Position numbers and translations under genes: made by a program
The notes under the pieces: model-generated
Databases searched by the model: none
Seen by the model: the letters and a program-made list of their open reading frames with translations, nothing else
What the model was told of the DNA's origin: nothing
In this document: positions 1 through 6,322 of the stretch, piece after piece
Layout of the letters: each line of letters opens with the position of its first letter
Numbering within the stretch: the stretch's first letter is position 1
Source: an uncultured Eubacterium sp.
GTDB taxonomy: Bacteria; Bacillota_A; Clostridia; Lachnospirales; Lachnospiraceae
Assembly (NCBI GenBank): GCA_947653505.1
Contig: CANTHI010000052.1
Span: 1-11,786 of the forward strand
Direction of reading: 5' to 3'
Length of the DNA stretch: 11,786 nt

Positions 1-33
1 AAAGTCACAGGCAGACAGGCTAACGCCTCCCAT

Positions 34-96
34 CCGGCGTCCGGACAGCCAATACATAACATTTTTATGTAAATTGTTGCATTTCCGCTTAAGTTC
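34..96 (-). repeat. Intergenic repeat, copy 1 (inverted relative to 1784-1848)
   Basis: On the minus strand, GAACTTAAG (96-88) is followed by a 33-nt block (79-47) that matches 1802-1834 of the plus strand at 29 of 33 positions, ending in TGTATTGGCT. It then runs on into a GGACGCCGGATG-type motif. The sequence beyond it, down to base 1, resembles the outer end of the palindromic element (AAAGTCACA at 1-9 and at 2141-2149), so the repeat probably continues past the window edge. It lies just downstream of the symporter stop codon. No gene is seen in bases 1-126. Confidence 0.75.
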
Positions 97-126
97 GTGT
101 CACGAAAAGCATTTTTCAAATACGCC

Positions 127-1683
127 TTAGCGACGCTTTTTATCCTGCTGTGGCAGGGCAACCCTGCGGGCTACTACCACTTCTTCTTCCAGACAGGAGA
201 AAATACGCTCCGTCTCCTGTCGGTCCATCTTTGGCGTCAGCACACTGACTACCGGAACGAGCACGAGCCCTGCAAGCATTGCAACCGCCCCCGCATTTAT
301 CGGCGAATCAATAAATCTGAGAAACAGATTGGACACCGTAATGCCAATTCCGCAGGCAAAACTGGCCCAGACCGCTGCACGCGTCACACCCTTCCAGTAC
401 AGCCCGTAAAGGAATGGCGCCAGAAACGCTCCCGCCAGCGCGCCCCAGGAAATCCCCATCAGCTGTGCGATAAACTGCGCGATGGATTTTGGCGGAAAGA
501 GCGCCAGCACAACCGAACATACGATAAAAAACACAAGCAGCACCCGCATATATATCAGCTGCTTTTTTTCGCTCATTTTTTTGATCAGATTATCCTTTAA
601 AAAATCCAGCGTCAGCGTCGAGCTGGAAGTCAGCACGAGAGACGACAGCGTAGACATCGAGGCCGACAAAACGAGCACGATCACAACACCGACCAGAAGA
701 TCCGGCAGCGTGGACAGCATAGATGGAATAATCGCGTCAAAAATCACACTGCCATCCTCTTTATGAATCGCCGCCGTATCAAACAGCCTGCCAAATCCAC
801 CCAGAAAATAGCACCCTCCGGATACGACAATCGCAAAAAAAGTGGAAATAATCGTTCCGGACTGAATCGACTTTTCATCCCGGATCGCATAAAACTTATG
901 TATCATCTGCGGCAGTCCCCAGGTACCCAGAGACGTCAGTATAATTACACCGAGCAGGTTCAGCGGATCCGGCCCGAAAAACGAAGCAAACGCACCCTGC
1001 TGCCCAAGCGTAACCGCGGCATCACTTTCAAATTCCGAAAGGCTTCGCACCGCATTTAAAAATCCACCCTGGCCGTTTAACACAGCCGCAATGACAGCCA
1101 CAATCCCCGCTAACATCACGATCCCCTGAATAAAATCATTGATCGCCGTCGCCATATAACCGCCTAAAATCACGTATACACAGGTCAGCGCCGCCATTAC
1201 GATCACACAGACCTCATAGGGAATATCAAAAGCCATGCCAAACAGTCTGGACAGCCCGTTATAAACCGAAGCCGTATACGGGATCAGAAAGACAAACGAA
1301 ATCACGGAAGCCGCGATCCGCAGCGCATTCGAATGATACCGCTTGCCAAAAAAGTCCGGCATCGTCGCCGCCGAAAGGTGATTGCTCATAATCCGGGTAC
1401 GCCGTCCCAGAATCACCCAGGCCAGCAGTGAACCGATCAGCGCATTCCCGATCCCGATCCAGGTGGAAGCCAGTCCATACCGGTATCCGAACTGCCCTGC
1501 GTATCCTACAAACACAACGGCGGAAAAATAAGACGTTCCGTAGGCAAACGCCGTCAGCCACGGTCCGACGCTCCTGCCGCCGAGTACAAAGTCATTTACG
1601 TTTGACGCGTGCTTTCTGGAGTACAGACCTACTCCGATCATTACTGCGAAAAATAAAATTAAAAAAATAAGTTTTATAAACAC
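127..1683 (-). CDS. Sodium:solute symporter (SSS family) permease
   Basis: Predicted inner-membrane Na+-coupled transporter of 518 aa, a usual length for the SSS family (PutP/PanF-like). The chain is a series of about 13 hydrophobic segments. It opens with a first membrane helix, then the NDFVLGGR stretch (about residues 29-36) and a helix containing AFAYGTSYFSA. The family-type GGYMATAINDFIQG lies at about 174-187. A later helix rich in Ser/Thr (SASMSTLSSLVLTSSS) matches the region that forms part of the Na+ site in this family. The reading frame is open 38 codons further upstream, but I chose the GTG at 1683 because AGGAGG sits six bases before it and the protein then starts at the first membrane helix. 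The substrate cannot be read from sequence. Lying downstream of the aryl-acid operon on the same strand, it may carry a related carboxylate (inference). The gene is bracketed by inverted copies of an intergenic repeat. Confidence 0.93.
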   Translation of the reverse strand: MFIKLIFLILFFAVMIGVGLYSRKHASNVNDFVLGGRSVGPWLTAFAYGTSYFSAVVFVGYAGQFGYRYGLASTWIGIGNALIGSLLAWVILGRRTRIMSNHLSAATMPDFFGKRYHSNALRIAASVISFVFLIPYTASVYNGLSRLFGMAFDIPYEVCVIVMAALTCVYVILGGYMATAINDFIQGIVMLAGIVAVIAAVLNGQGGFLNAVRSLSEFESDAAVTLGQQGAFASFFGPDPLNLLGVIILTSLGTWGLPQMIHKFYAIRDEKSIQSGTIISTFFAIVVSGGCYFLGGFGRLFDTAAIHKEDGSVIFDAIIPSMLSTLPDLLVGVVIVLVLSASMSTLSSLVLTSSSTLTLDFLKDNLIKKMSEKKQLIYMRVLLVFFIVCSVVLALFPPKSIAQFIAQLMGISWGALAGAFLAPFLYGLYWKGVTRAAVWASFACGIGITVSNLFLRFIDSPINAGAVAMLAGLVLVPVVSVLTPKMDRQETERIFSCLEEEVVVARRVALPQQDKKRR

Positions 1684-1783
1684 GTTGATCCTCCTAATGT
1701 TTTTGATGGGCCAGTGAATGCCGGCTGGCCGGTCTGCCTGTTCCTTTGCCTGACAGAATGGCCCCCTCGGACGCTGAATGAGG

Positions 1784-1848
1784 GAACTTAAGAGCAAAAA
1801 ATAACAATTTATATAAAAGTGTTGTGTATTGGCTATGCGGGCGCTGGG
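1784..1848 (+). repeat. Intergenic repeat, copy 2 (inverted relative to 34-96)
   Basis: GAACTTAAG at 1784-1792, then a 33-nt block at 1802-1834 that matches the reverse complement of 47-79 with four transitions, then a GGGCGCTGG motif. It lies upstream of the symporter start, so the gene sits between two inverted copies of the same sequence. All four differences within the 33-nt block are transitions, which fits old copies of one element rather than chance. Confidence 0.75.
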
Positions 1849-1938
1849 AGAGAAACTTTGCCCCGTCTGCTGTGTCCGCTCCAGAATACAGGAAACCCTA
1901 ATCCGGATAAACCAGAACAGTACATACCGGCCTCTCGA

Positions 1939-2180
1939 ACGCCGGATGAGGGAAGCGGCCCTGTTTCATTGTTCCAGTTTCCAGAATGTAAGAAGCTCTA
2001 AGCATTCTGCATCCAGTCTGTGGTACCGGACGGGCGCGCCACCTGGTTCGCTTCTGGCGTACCGCCAGCAGCTAAAGGTGCCGCTTCGGCTCCGCCGCCT
2101 GTGTATCGGGCAGAATACTAAGAGCTTCTAACATTCTTCCAAAGTCACAATGAAACAGGGCCGGTTCCCTCATCCAGCGT
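1939..2180. repeat. Long imperfect palindrome with structured spacer
   Basis: The left arm (1939-2010) and right arm (2110-2180) are inverted repeats of about 70 nt. The outer 35-nt block matches at 33 positions (GGATGAGGGAA and GGCCCTGTTTCATTGT are shared), then come about 10 unpaired bases per arm, then an inner 27-nt block with 24 matches (AGAATGT, AGAAGCTCT, ATTCTGC). The 99-nt GC-rich spacer folds further: CTGGCG (2054-2059) pairs with CGCCAG (2063-2068) around a TAC loop, flanked by GCT/AGC, and CACCT (2040-2044) pairs with AGGTG (2076-2080). In RNA from either strand this would be a very stable branched hairpin; in DNA it could extrude as a cruciform. It lies between amidohydrolase and symporter, so it could limit read-through from one to the other (inference). 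Confidence 0.8.
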
Positions 2181-2227
2181 GCGCCTCCCCAAAATGTCCC
2201 TCCCTATATATCAGGCTGACACAGCAA

Positions 2228-3349
2228 TTACGCAGACTGCCCGACTTCCTTCATCTTCAGCCCAAGCAGCCTCCCCGCATTCTGTCCAAGTATCTTCCGC
2301 AAATCTGCCGGATGTTTCACAAGTCTGCGGATATGGGCCAGGGATTCTGCCTGTCCGCTCCACGGACTGTCCGTCGCGAACAGGATACGGTCAGCACCAT
2401 GCTTTTCCAGTATTTTCAGGAAAATGCCGTCTTCGATAAAATCAGCTGTATAGGCCGTATCCAGATATACATTGCGGCCAGCCACAGACTCTGCTACCTC
2501 GTCCCACATTTTAAATCCGCCGTAATGCGCCAGCACCAGCTTTTCCGGTGCTACCTCGTCCAGTACTTTTGTGATGCTTTTTACCGTACAGCGCACATTG
2601 TCGGGATATCCGATATCTATGCCGGCATGTACGACGACTGTCAGATTCAGCTGGGACGCATAGTCTAAAATCCGCATATAACGGATATCGTCAAAAAATG
2701 TGTTCTGATAATCCGGATGCAGCTTGATGCCCCGCAGGCCAAGTGACTGAATGGTACGCAGCTGTTTTTTATAGTCCGGTGAATCCGGGTGAATCCCGCC
2801 AAATGACAACAGGCGTGGTTTCTGATTGCAGTATTTTTCGTTCAGCGCCGCCGCGAAATGATTGACGGTGTCGAACTGCTCCGGTGCCGTAACGACCGGA
2901 AGAACGATGGAAAGATCTACGCCTGCCTGCTTCATGGAGCTTATCAGGCTCGCTTCCCTTCCATCGGAATATGCTTTTACATCTGCTTTTGCCTCCAGCT
3001 TGCGGATCGTGCGTACTGCGATTTTTTCCGGGAAAATGTGTGTATGAAAATCTACAATTCCTAAATCTCCCACAGAATCCTGCGCTGGATATTCCATAGA
3101 ATCCTGCATCGGATGTTCCATAAAATTCTGCGCCGGATGTTCCATAGAATTTTTTCTATCGCTTTCTTTTGCGTTTTCTGCCGGATGTTTTATCAGATTT
3201 TTTATCCGGTTTTCTGCAGAATGATCCATAAAATCTTCCATCTGGTCTTTTACTCCTAATTCTTTTATTCCTGATCTTTTACTCCGGTCTTTATCATGAT
3301 CTTTACCATGATCTTTCCTATGATTTTTACTATAATCAAAAAAAGTCAC
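2228..3349 (-). CDS. Metal-dependent amidohydrolase-family protein with repeat-built N-terminus
   Basis: TIM-barrel hydrolase/decarboxylase of the amidohydrolase superfamily. The enzyme proper begins at about residue 97 with GIVDFHTHIFPEK, whose HxH (102/104) would bind the catalytic metal. Further expected motifs follow: GIKLHPDY, VVVHAG, LAHYGG and the C-terminal FATDSPW with the metal/catalytic Asp. The family includes amide hydrolases and ACMS-type decarboxylases, so the reaction is open. The first ~96 residues are low-complexity and built from tandem repeats (KDHGKDHDKD; MEHPAQNF, MEHPMQDS, MEYPAQDS). The start is uncertain: GTG at 3349 is 16 nt after the ACT gene but has no clear ribosome binding site. 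ATG at 3241 has AGGAG 11 nt upstream. GTG at 3073 (AGGA 4 nt upstream) would give just the enzyme domain. It is the last gene of the paaK-ior-ACT cluster. Confidence 0.85.
   Translation of the reverse strand: MTFFDYSKNHRKDHGKDHDKDRSKRSGIKELGVKDQMEDFMDHSAENRIKNLIKHPAENAKESDRKNSMEHPAQNFMEHPMQDSMEYPAQDSVGDLGIVDFHTHIFPEKIAVRTIRKLEAKADVKAYSDGREASLISSMKQAGVDLSIVLPVVTAPEQFDTVNHFAAALNEKYCNQKPRLLSFGGIHPDSPDYKKQLRTIQSLGLRGIKLHPDYQNTFFDDIRYMRILDYASQLNLTVVVHAGIDIGYPDNVRCTVKSITKVLDEVAPEKLVLAHYGGFKMWDEVAESVAGRNVYLDTAYTADFIEDGIFLKILEKHGADRILFATDSPWSGQAESLAHIRRLVKHPADLRKILGQNAGRLLGLKMKEVGQSA
3074..3145 (-). repeat. Three tandem 24-bp repeats inside the amidohydrolase ORF
   Basis: Units at 3074-3097, 3098-3121 and 3122-3145, each ending TTCCAT on the plus strand and differing at a few positions. 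On the minus strand they encode the octapeptides MEHPAQNF, MEHPMQDS and MEYPAQDS. More decayed copies of the same words (GGATGTT, CCATAAAAT) continue to about 3240. The 24-bp period keeps the frame. Confidence 0.85.
3294..3329 (-). repeat. 12-bp tandem repeats at the 5' end of the amidohydrolase ORF
   Basis: TCATGATCTTTA (3294-3305), CCATGATCTTTC (3306-3317) and a diverged CTATGATTTTTA (3318-3329). On the minus strand they encode the His/Lys/Asp-rich run around KDHGKDHDKD. The period is again a multiple of three. Confidence 0.7.
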
Positions 3350-3365
3350 AGTCCCGCACTGCCGG

Positions 3366-3800
3366 CTACCGGAACATTCTGGTCAGATCTTCCTGACTGT
3401 ACAGCGTAACATCCCTGCTTTTTAACAGCTCAGCAGCCTCGTCCCCGTTGGAAATCTTGCAGATAATCGAAGCATCATCCTCTTTGTTGGTCAGTGCATA
3501 CATATATTCCACATTCAGACCTGCTTCACAGACGTGGCTGAGGACCTCCTGCAGACTGCCCACATGGTGGGAGAGCTTTACGGCCAGCACATCGGAGAGC
3601 ATCGCGGAAAATCCCTTTTCCTTTAACGCCAGCCATCCTGTCTGCGGGTCGTTGGTGATCAGGCGTAACAGACCGTATTCGCTCGTATCTGCAAGACTTA
3701 ATGAAATTACGCTGACATGCGCCGCTTTCAGGACGTCCAGCACTTCTCCCAGACGTCCTTTTTGATTTTCGATAAAAACCGACAACTGCTTAATAAACAT
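3366..3800 (-). CDS. Tandem ACT-domain protein
   Basis: Small protein of 144 aa made of two ACT modules, about residues 3-68 (KQLSVFIENQKGRLGEVLDVL start) and 70-135 (second betaalphabeta unit from LAVKLSHHVGSLQEVL). ACT domains usually bind amino acids and act as allosteric sensors. Free-standing ones of this type are often found beside phenylacetate-CoA ligase and indolepyruvate oxidoreductase genes, as here. I chose ATG 3800 rather than the in-frame ATG at 3812 because GGAGGG lies four bases upstream of 3800, and MFIKQLSVF is where such proteins normally begin. It starts about 21 nt after the iorB stop. A role in sensing an aromatic amino acid is inference. Confidence 0.88.
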   Translation of the reverse strand: MFIKQLSVFIENQKGRLGEVLDVLKAAHVSVISLSLADTSEYGLLRLITNDPQTGWLALKEKGFSAMLSDVLAVKLSHHVGSLQEVLSHVCEAGLNVEYMYALTNKEDDASIICKISNGDEAAELLKSRDVTLYSQEDLTRMFR

Positions 3801-3821
3801 ATTTCCCTCCATTGTACTTTT

Positions 3822-4394
3822 TTATACCCCTGATTCGTAGCCTGTCAGAAATGCTTTCTGATTGATTTCCACGGTTTTTGGCGGAACGGTCTTTGCTATG
3901 ACGTTTAACCATGCTTCTTTGGAAAAATCCATATGCTTTGCCGCCATGCCGAGTATGATAATGTTGAACACTTTCGCGTTTCCGAGCTTCTTTGCCTCTT
4001 CCATCGCGTTCATTTTATAGACGGTATGCTCCTGTTCCAGCTCCTGTATGATATGTTCCGGATACTGTGCCGCGCCTGTAACGACTGTAATCGGCTCGAT
4101 CCGGTAATCGTTGACAATAATTACACCATCTTTTTTCAGAAAATGCGCATACCGCAGCGCTTCCAGTTTTTCAAAAGCAATCAGCACATCTGCCTGTCCC
4201 TGTTCCACGATCGGTTCTGCGACTTTTTCGCCATAACGCACAAAAGTGACTACACTGCCGCCTCTTTGCGCCATACCATGTACCTCTGATAATTTTACAT
4301 CGTATCCGGCATCTAATGTAATACCGCCTAAAATGCGGCTCGTCAGCAGCGTTCCCTGTCCGCCGACGCCCACAATCATAATATTTTTTGTCAT
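3822..4394 (-). CDS. iorB: Indolepyruvate:ferredoxin oxidoreductase, beta subunit
   Basis: 190-aa subunit of the oxygen-sensitive enzyme that converts aryl-pyruvates plus CoA to aryl-acetyl-CoA, CO2 and reduced ferredoxin. It has the gamma-type domain of 2-oxoacid:acceptor oxidoreductases. The Gly-rich IVGVGGQG is at residues 7-14 and the conserved SEVHGMAQRGGSV at 36-48. The usual length is about 190-200 aa. GGGAGG five bases before ATG 4394 favours that start. A second in-frame ATG at 4424 overlaps the iorA stop as ATGA but has a poor ribosome binding site; it would add ten residues not typical of the family. It follows iorA directly and must be co-transcribed with it. Confidence 0.93.
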   Translation of the reverse strand: MTKNIMIVGVGGQGTLLTSRILGGITLDAGYDVKLSEVHGMAQRGGSVVTFVRYGEKVAEPIVEQGQADVLIAFEKLEALRYAHFLKKDGVIIVNDYRIEPITVVTGAAQYPEHIIQELEQEHTVYKMNAMEEAKKLGNAKVFNIIILGMAAKHMDFSKEAWLNVIAKTVPPKTVEINQKAFLTGYESGV

Positions 4395-4420
4395 ACTTTC
4401 CTCCCTGTATCCCGTTTCCT

Positions 4421-6154
4421 TCATTTTACCCGTTCAATCGCACCGAACTTACATAACTGCTCACACAGTCCGCAGCCATTGCACATCGTATCGTCAATGG
4501 CAATCGTCCCGTCCGCTTTTTTTGTCAGCGCCGGGCAGCCTGGTTTCAGGCACATGCCGCATTTTTTGCATTTGTCAGCGACTGGTCTGCATTTATATGG
4601 AAATACATTTCCCTTTAACAGTACGCATGGTGCCTTTGCAATGATTACCGAGACTTCTTCTGCCGCTGTTTCTTCCTTTATGATCTGCTCCAGCTTTTTC
4701 GTATCAAACGCGTCTGCCTCTGTCACACGCCGGATGCCCATCGACTGACACAGATGATAAATGCTGATCGCAGGAACGGTCCCGCCTTTTAACGTCTTTC
4801 CGGTCGCGGCATGGTCCTGATGTCCGGTCATACCGGTTGTGGAATTATCCAGAATCATGACTGTTCCGGTGCCCTGATTGTAAACCATATTCATCAGAGA
4901 GTTGACGCCTGTGTGCATAAACGTGGAATCCCCGATAACTGCCACCCAGTTTTTGATATATTCCTTTCCTTTTGCCTTTTCCATCCCGTGCAGCGTGGAA
5001 ATGCTTGCGCCCATACAGATCGTCGTATCAATTACGCTTAGCGGCGGCACAGCGCCCAGTGTATAGCATCCGATATCTCCGGCTGCATGGATGCCCAGAC
5101 GGTTCAATACCGAAAAGACGCTCCGGTGCGGGCAGCCCGGACATAAGATCGGCGGTCTTGCCGGAACCTTTGCAGGCTCCCTGCTTGCGGCAGGCTCATG
5201 CAGTATTTTTTCGCGTATCATATTGGCGGAATACTCTCCCTGTACGGTAAACAGCTCTTTTCCAACCGCGGCAATGCCCCATGCCTTCACCTGCTCTTCG
5301 ATTACAGGCTCCAGCTCTTCAAATATGTAGAGCTGATCCACTTTGGACGCAAACTCTTCGATCAGCTTTTTCGGCAGCGGATGTACCATGCCAAGCTTTA
5401 ATACCGAAGCATCCGGACAGGCTTCTTTTACATACTGGTACGGAATACCGCTCGTAATAAAACCGACCGACAGATCCCGGTACTCCGCACGATTGATGGC
5501 AAACGTACAGCCGTCTTCCGCCAGCGCTTTCATTCTCTTTTCCACATACACATGACGTCCGATGGCATTTGAAGGCATCATGACATATTTTGCAGGATTT
5601 CTTTCATAAATTTTATCTTCTGGCACAATTCTTTCTTCCAGCGTCACGGTTCCCTGTGAATGCGCCAGACGCGTCGTCGTACGCACGATCACAGGCGTAT
5701 CATACGTTTCGCTCAGCTCATAGGCCAGCTTTACAAAGTCTTTCGCCTCCTGACTGTCCGAAGGCTCCAGTACCGGCACCATTGCAGCCCTTGCTACACA
5801 GCGGGTATCCTGTTCGTTCTGGGAGCTGTAAAGCCCTGGATCATCCGCGGCAACGAGCACCAGTCCCCCGTTTACCCCGCTGTAAGAAACCGTATAAAGC
5901 GGGTCGGACGCCACGTTAACTCCGACATGCTTCATCGACGCCATTGCGCGCACTCCGCTGATGGAAGCGCCGATGGCAACCTCGGTGGCAACCTTCTCAT
6001 TTGGAGACCACTCCGCGTATATTTCATCATATAAGGCGATATTTTCACTGATCTCCGTACTTGGCGTACCCGGATAGGCTGCAGATACTTTCACGCCTGC
6101 TTCGTATGCCCCCCGCGCAATCGCCTCATTTCCCAGCATAATCTTCTTTTCCAC
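4421..6154 (-). CDS. iorA: Indolepyruvate:ferredoxin oxidoreductase, alpha subunit
   Basis: Large catalytic subunit, 577 aa from the chosen start, close to the family length. The N-terminal pyrimidine-type half contains YPGTPSTEISE and the substrate/CoA region. The TPP-binding half has CPGCPHR, GDIGCYTLG, then GDSTFMHTG and LDNSTTGMTG, the diphosphate/Mg2+ signature. The C-terminus is a two-cluster ferredoxin domain with the Cys sets CKKCGMC...CP and CNGCGLC...C. With IorB it oxidises indolepyruvate, phenylpyruvate or hydroxyphenylpyruvate to the acetyl-CoA derivative, or runs in reverse for reductive synthesis. I chose GTG 6154 (AAGGAAG ten bases upstream, protein starting VEKKIMLGNEAIARG) because homologues begin just before LGNEAIARG. 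ATG at 6193 in the same frame is the alternative and adds 13 residues. Confidence 0.94.
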   Translation of the reverse strand: MEKKIMLGNEAIARGAYEAGVKVSAAYPGTPSTEISENIALYDEIYAEWSPNEKVATEVAIGASISGVRAMASMKHVGVNVASDPLYTVSYSGVNGGLVLVAADDPGLYSSQNEQDTRCVARAAMVPVLEPSDSQEAKDFVKLAYELSETYDTPVIVRTTTRLAHSQGTVTLEERIVPEDKIYERNPAKYVMMPSNAIGRHVYVEKRMKALAEDGCTFAINRAEYRDLSVGFITSGIPYQYVKEACPDASVLKLGMVHPLPKKLIEEFASKVDQLYIFEELEPVIEEQVKAWGIAAVGKELFTVQGEYSANMIREKILHEPAASREPAKVPARPPILCPGCPHRSVFSVLNRLGIHAAGDIGCYTLGAVPPLSVIDTTICMGASISTLHGMEKAKGKEYIKNWVAVIGDSTFMHTGVNSLMNMVYNQGTGTVMILDNSTTGMTGHQDHAATGKTLKGGTVPAISIYHLCQSMGIRRVTEADAFDTKKLEQIIKEETAAEEVSVIIAKAPCVLLKGNVFPYKCRPVADKCKKCGMCLKPGCPALTKKADGTIAIDDTMCNGCGLCEQLCKFGAIERVK

Positions 6155-6193
6155 TCTTTTGATACTTCCTTTCCTGAACGATTTTTCATTCAT

Positions 6194-6322
6194 TACGTTT
6201 TTTCCGCAAGTTTTTTCTACCTAAATATCAGGATACTTATTGTTGCTTTTTATTTATTTGTTGCTTTTTATTTCTTTGTTACTTTTGATTTCGCATTTTG
6301 ATTTCGCATTTTGCTTCCAGAC
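6194..6322 (-). repeat. AT-rich paaK-iorA gap with short tandem repeats
   Basis: Two adjacent 18-bp units (TGTTGCTTTTTATTTATT at 6241-6258, near-identical at 6259-6276), a third partial unit, then two 13-bp units GATTTCGCATTTT (6287-6299 and 6300-6312). On the transcribed minus strand this is an A-rich leader just after the paaK stop codon. No gene, hairpin terminator or clear promoter is seen. Confidence 0.7.

Larger units (their letters stand above)
1684..2227. other. Gene-free 544-bp intergenic region rich in repeats
   Basis: I find no convincing gene on either strand between the symporter and the amidohydrolase; the short open frames here lack ribosome binding sites and lie over repeat sequence. 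The region holds the symporter ribosome binding site (AGGAGG, 1690-1695 on the minus strand), repeat copy 2 (1784-1848) and a large imperfect palindrome (1939-2180). The motif GACGCYGRATGAGGGAA occurs on the plus strand at 1769-1786 and 1938-1954 and on the minus strand at 2165-2180, with a diverged form at 26-42. I did not recognise a known riboswitch. Confidence 0.7.

Noticed and set aside
97..1670. Several plus-strand open frames opposite the symporter gene
   Set aside because: They lack ribosome binding sites, are rich in Arg/Cys/His/Ser as typical antisense shadows, and lie over a well-supported membrane protein gene.
1684..1797. 38-codon upstream extension of the symporter
   Set aside because: The extension is not membrane-like and lacks a ribosome binding site, while AGGAGG stands six bases before GTG 1683.
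2022..2040. GGTACC and GGCGCGCC, looking like cloning sites
   Set aside because: They sit in a natural GC-rich repeat spacer with no vector sequence nearby; chance occurrence is sufficient.
1819..2668. Plus-strand open frames of 60-172 codons across the repeat region and the end of the amidohydrolase
   Set aside because: No recognisable domain or ribosome binding site; they run through the palindrome and antisense to conserved amidohydrolase motifs.
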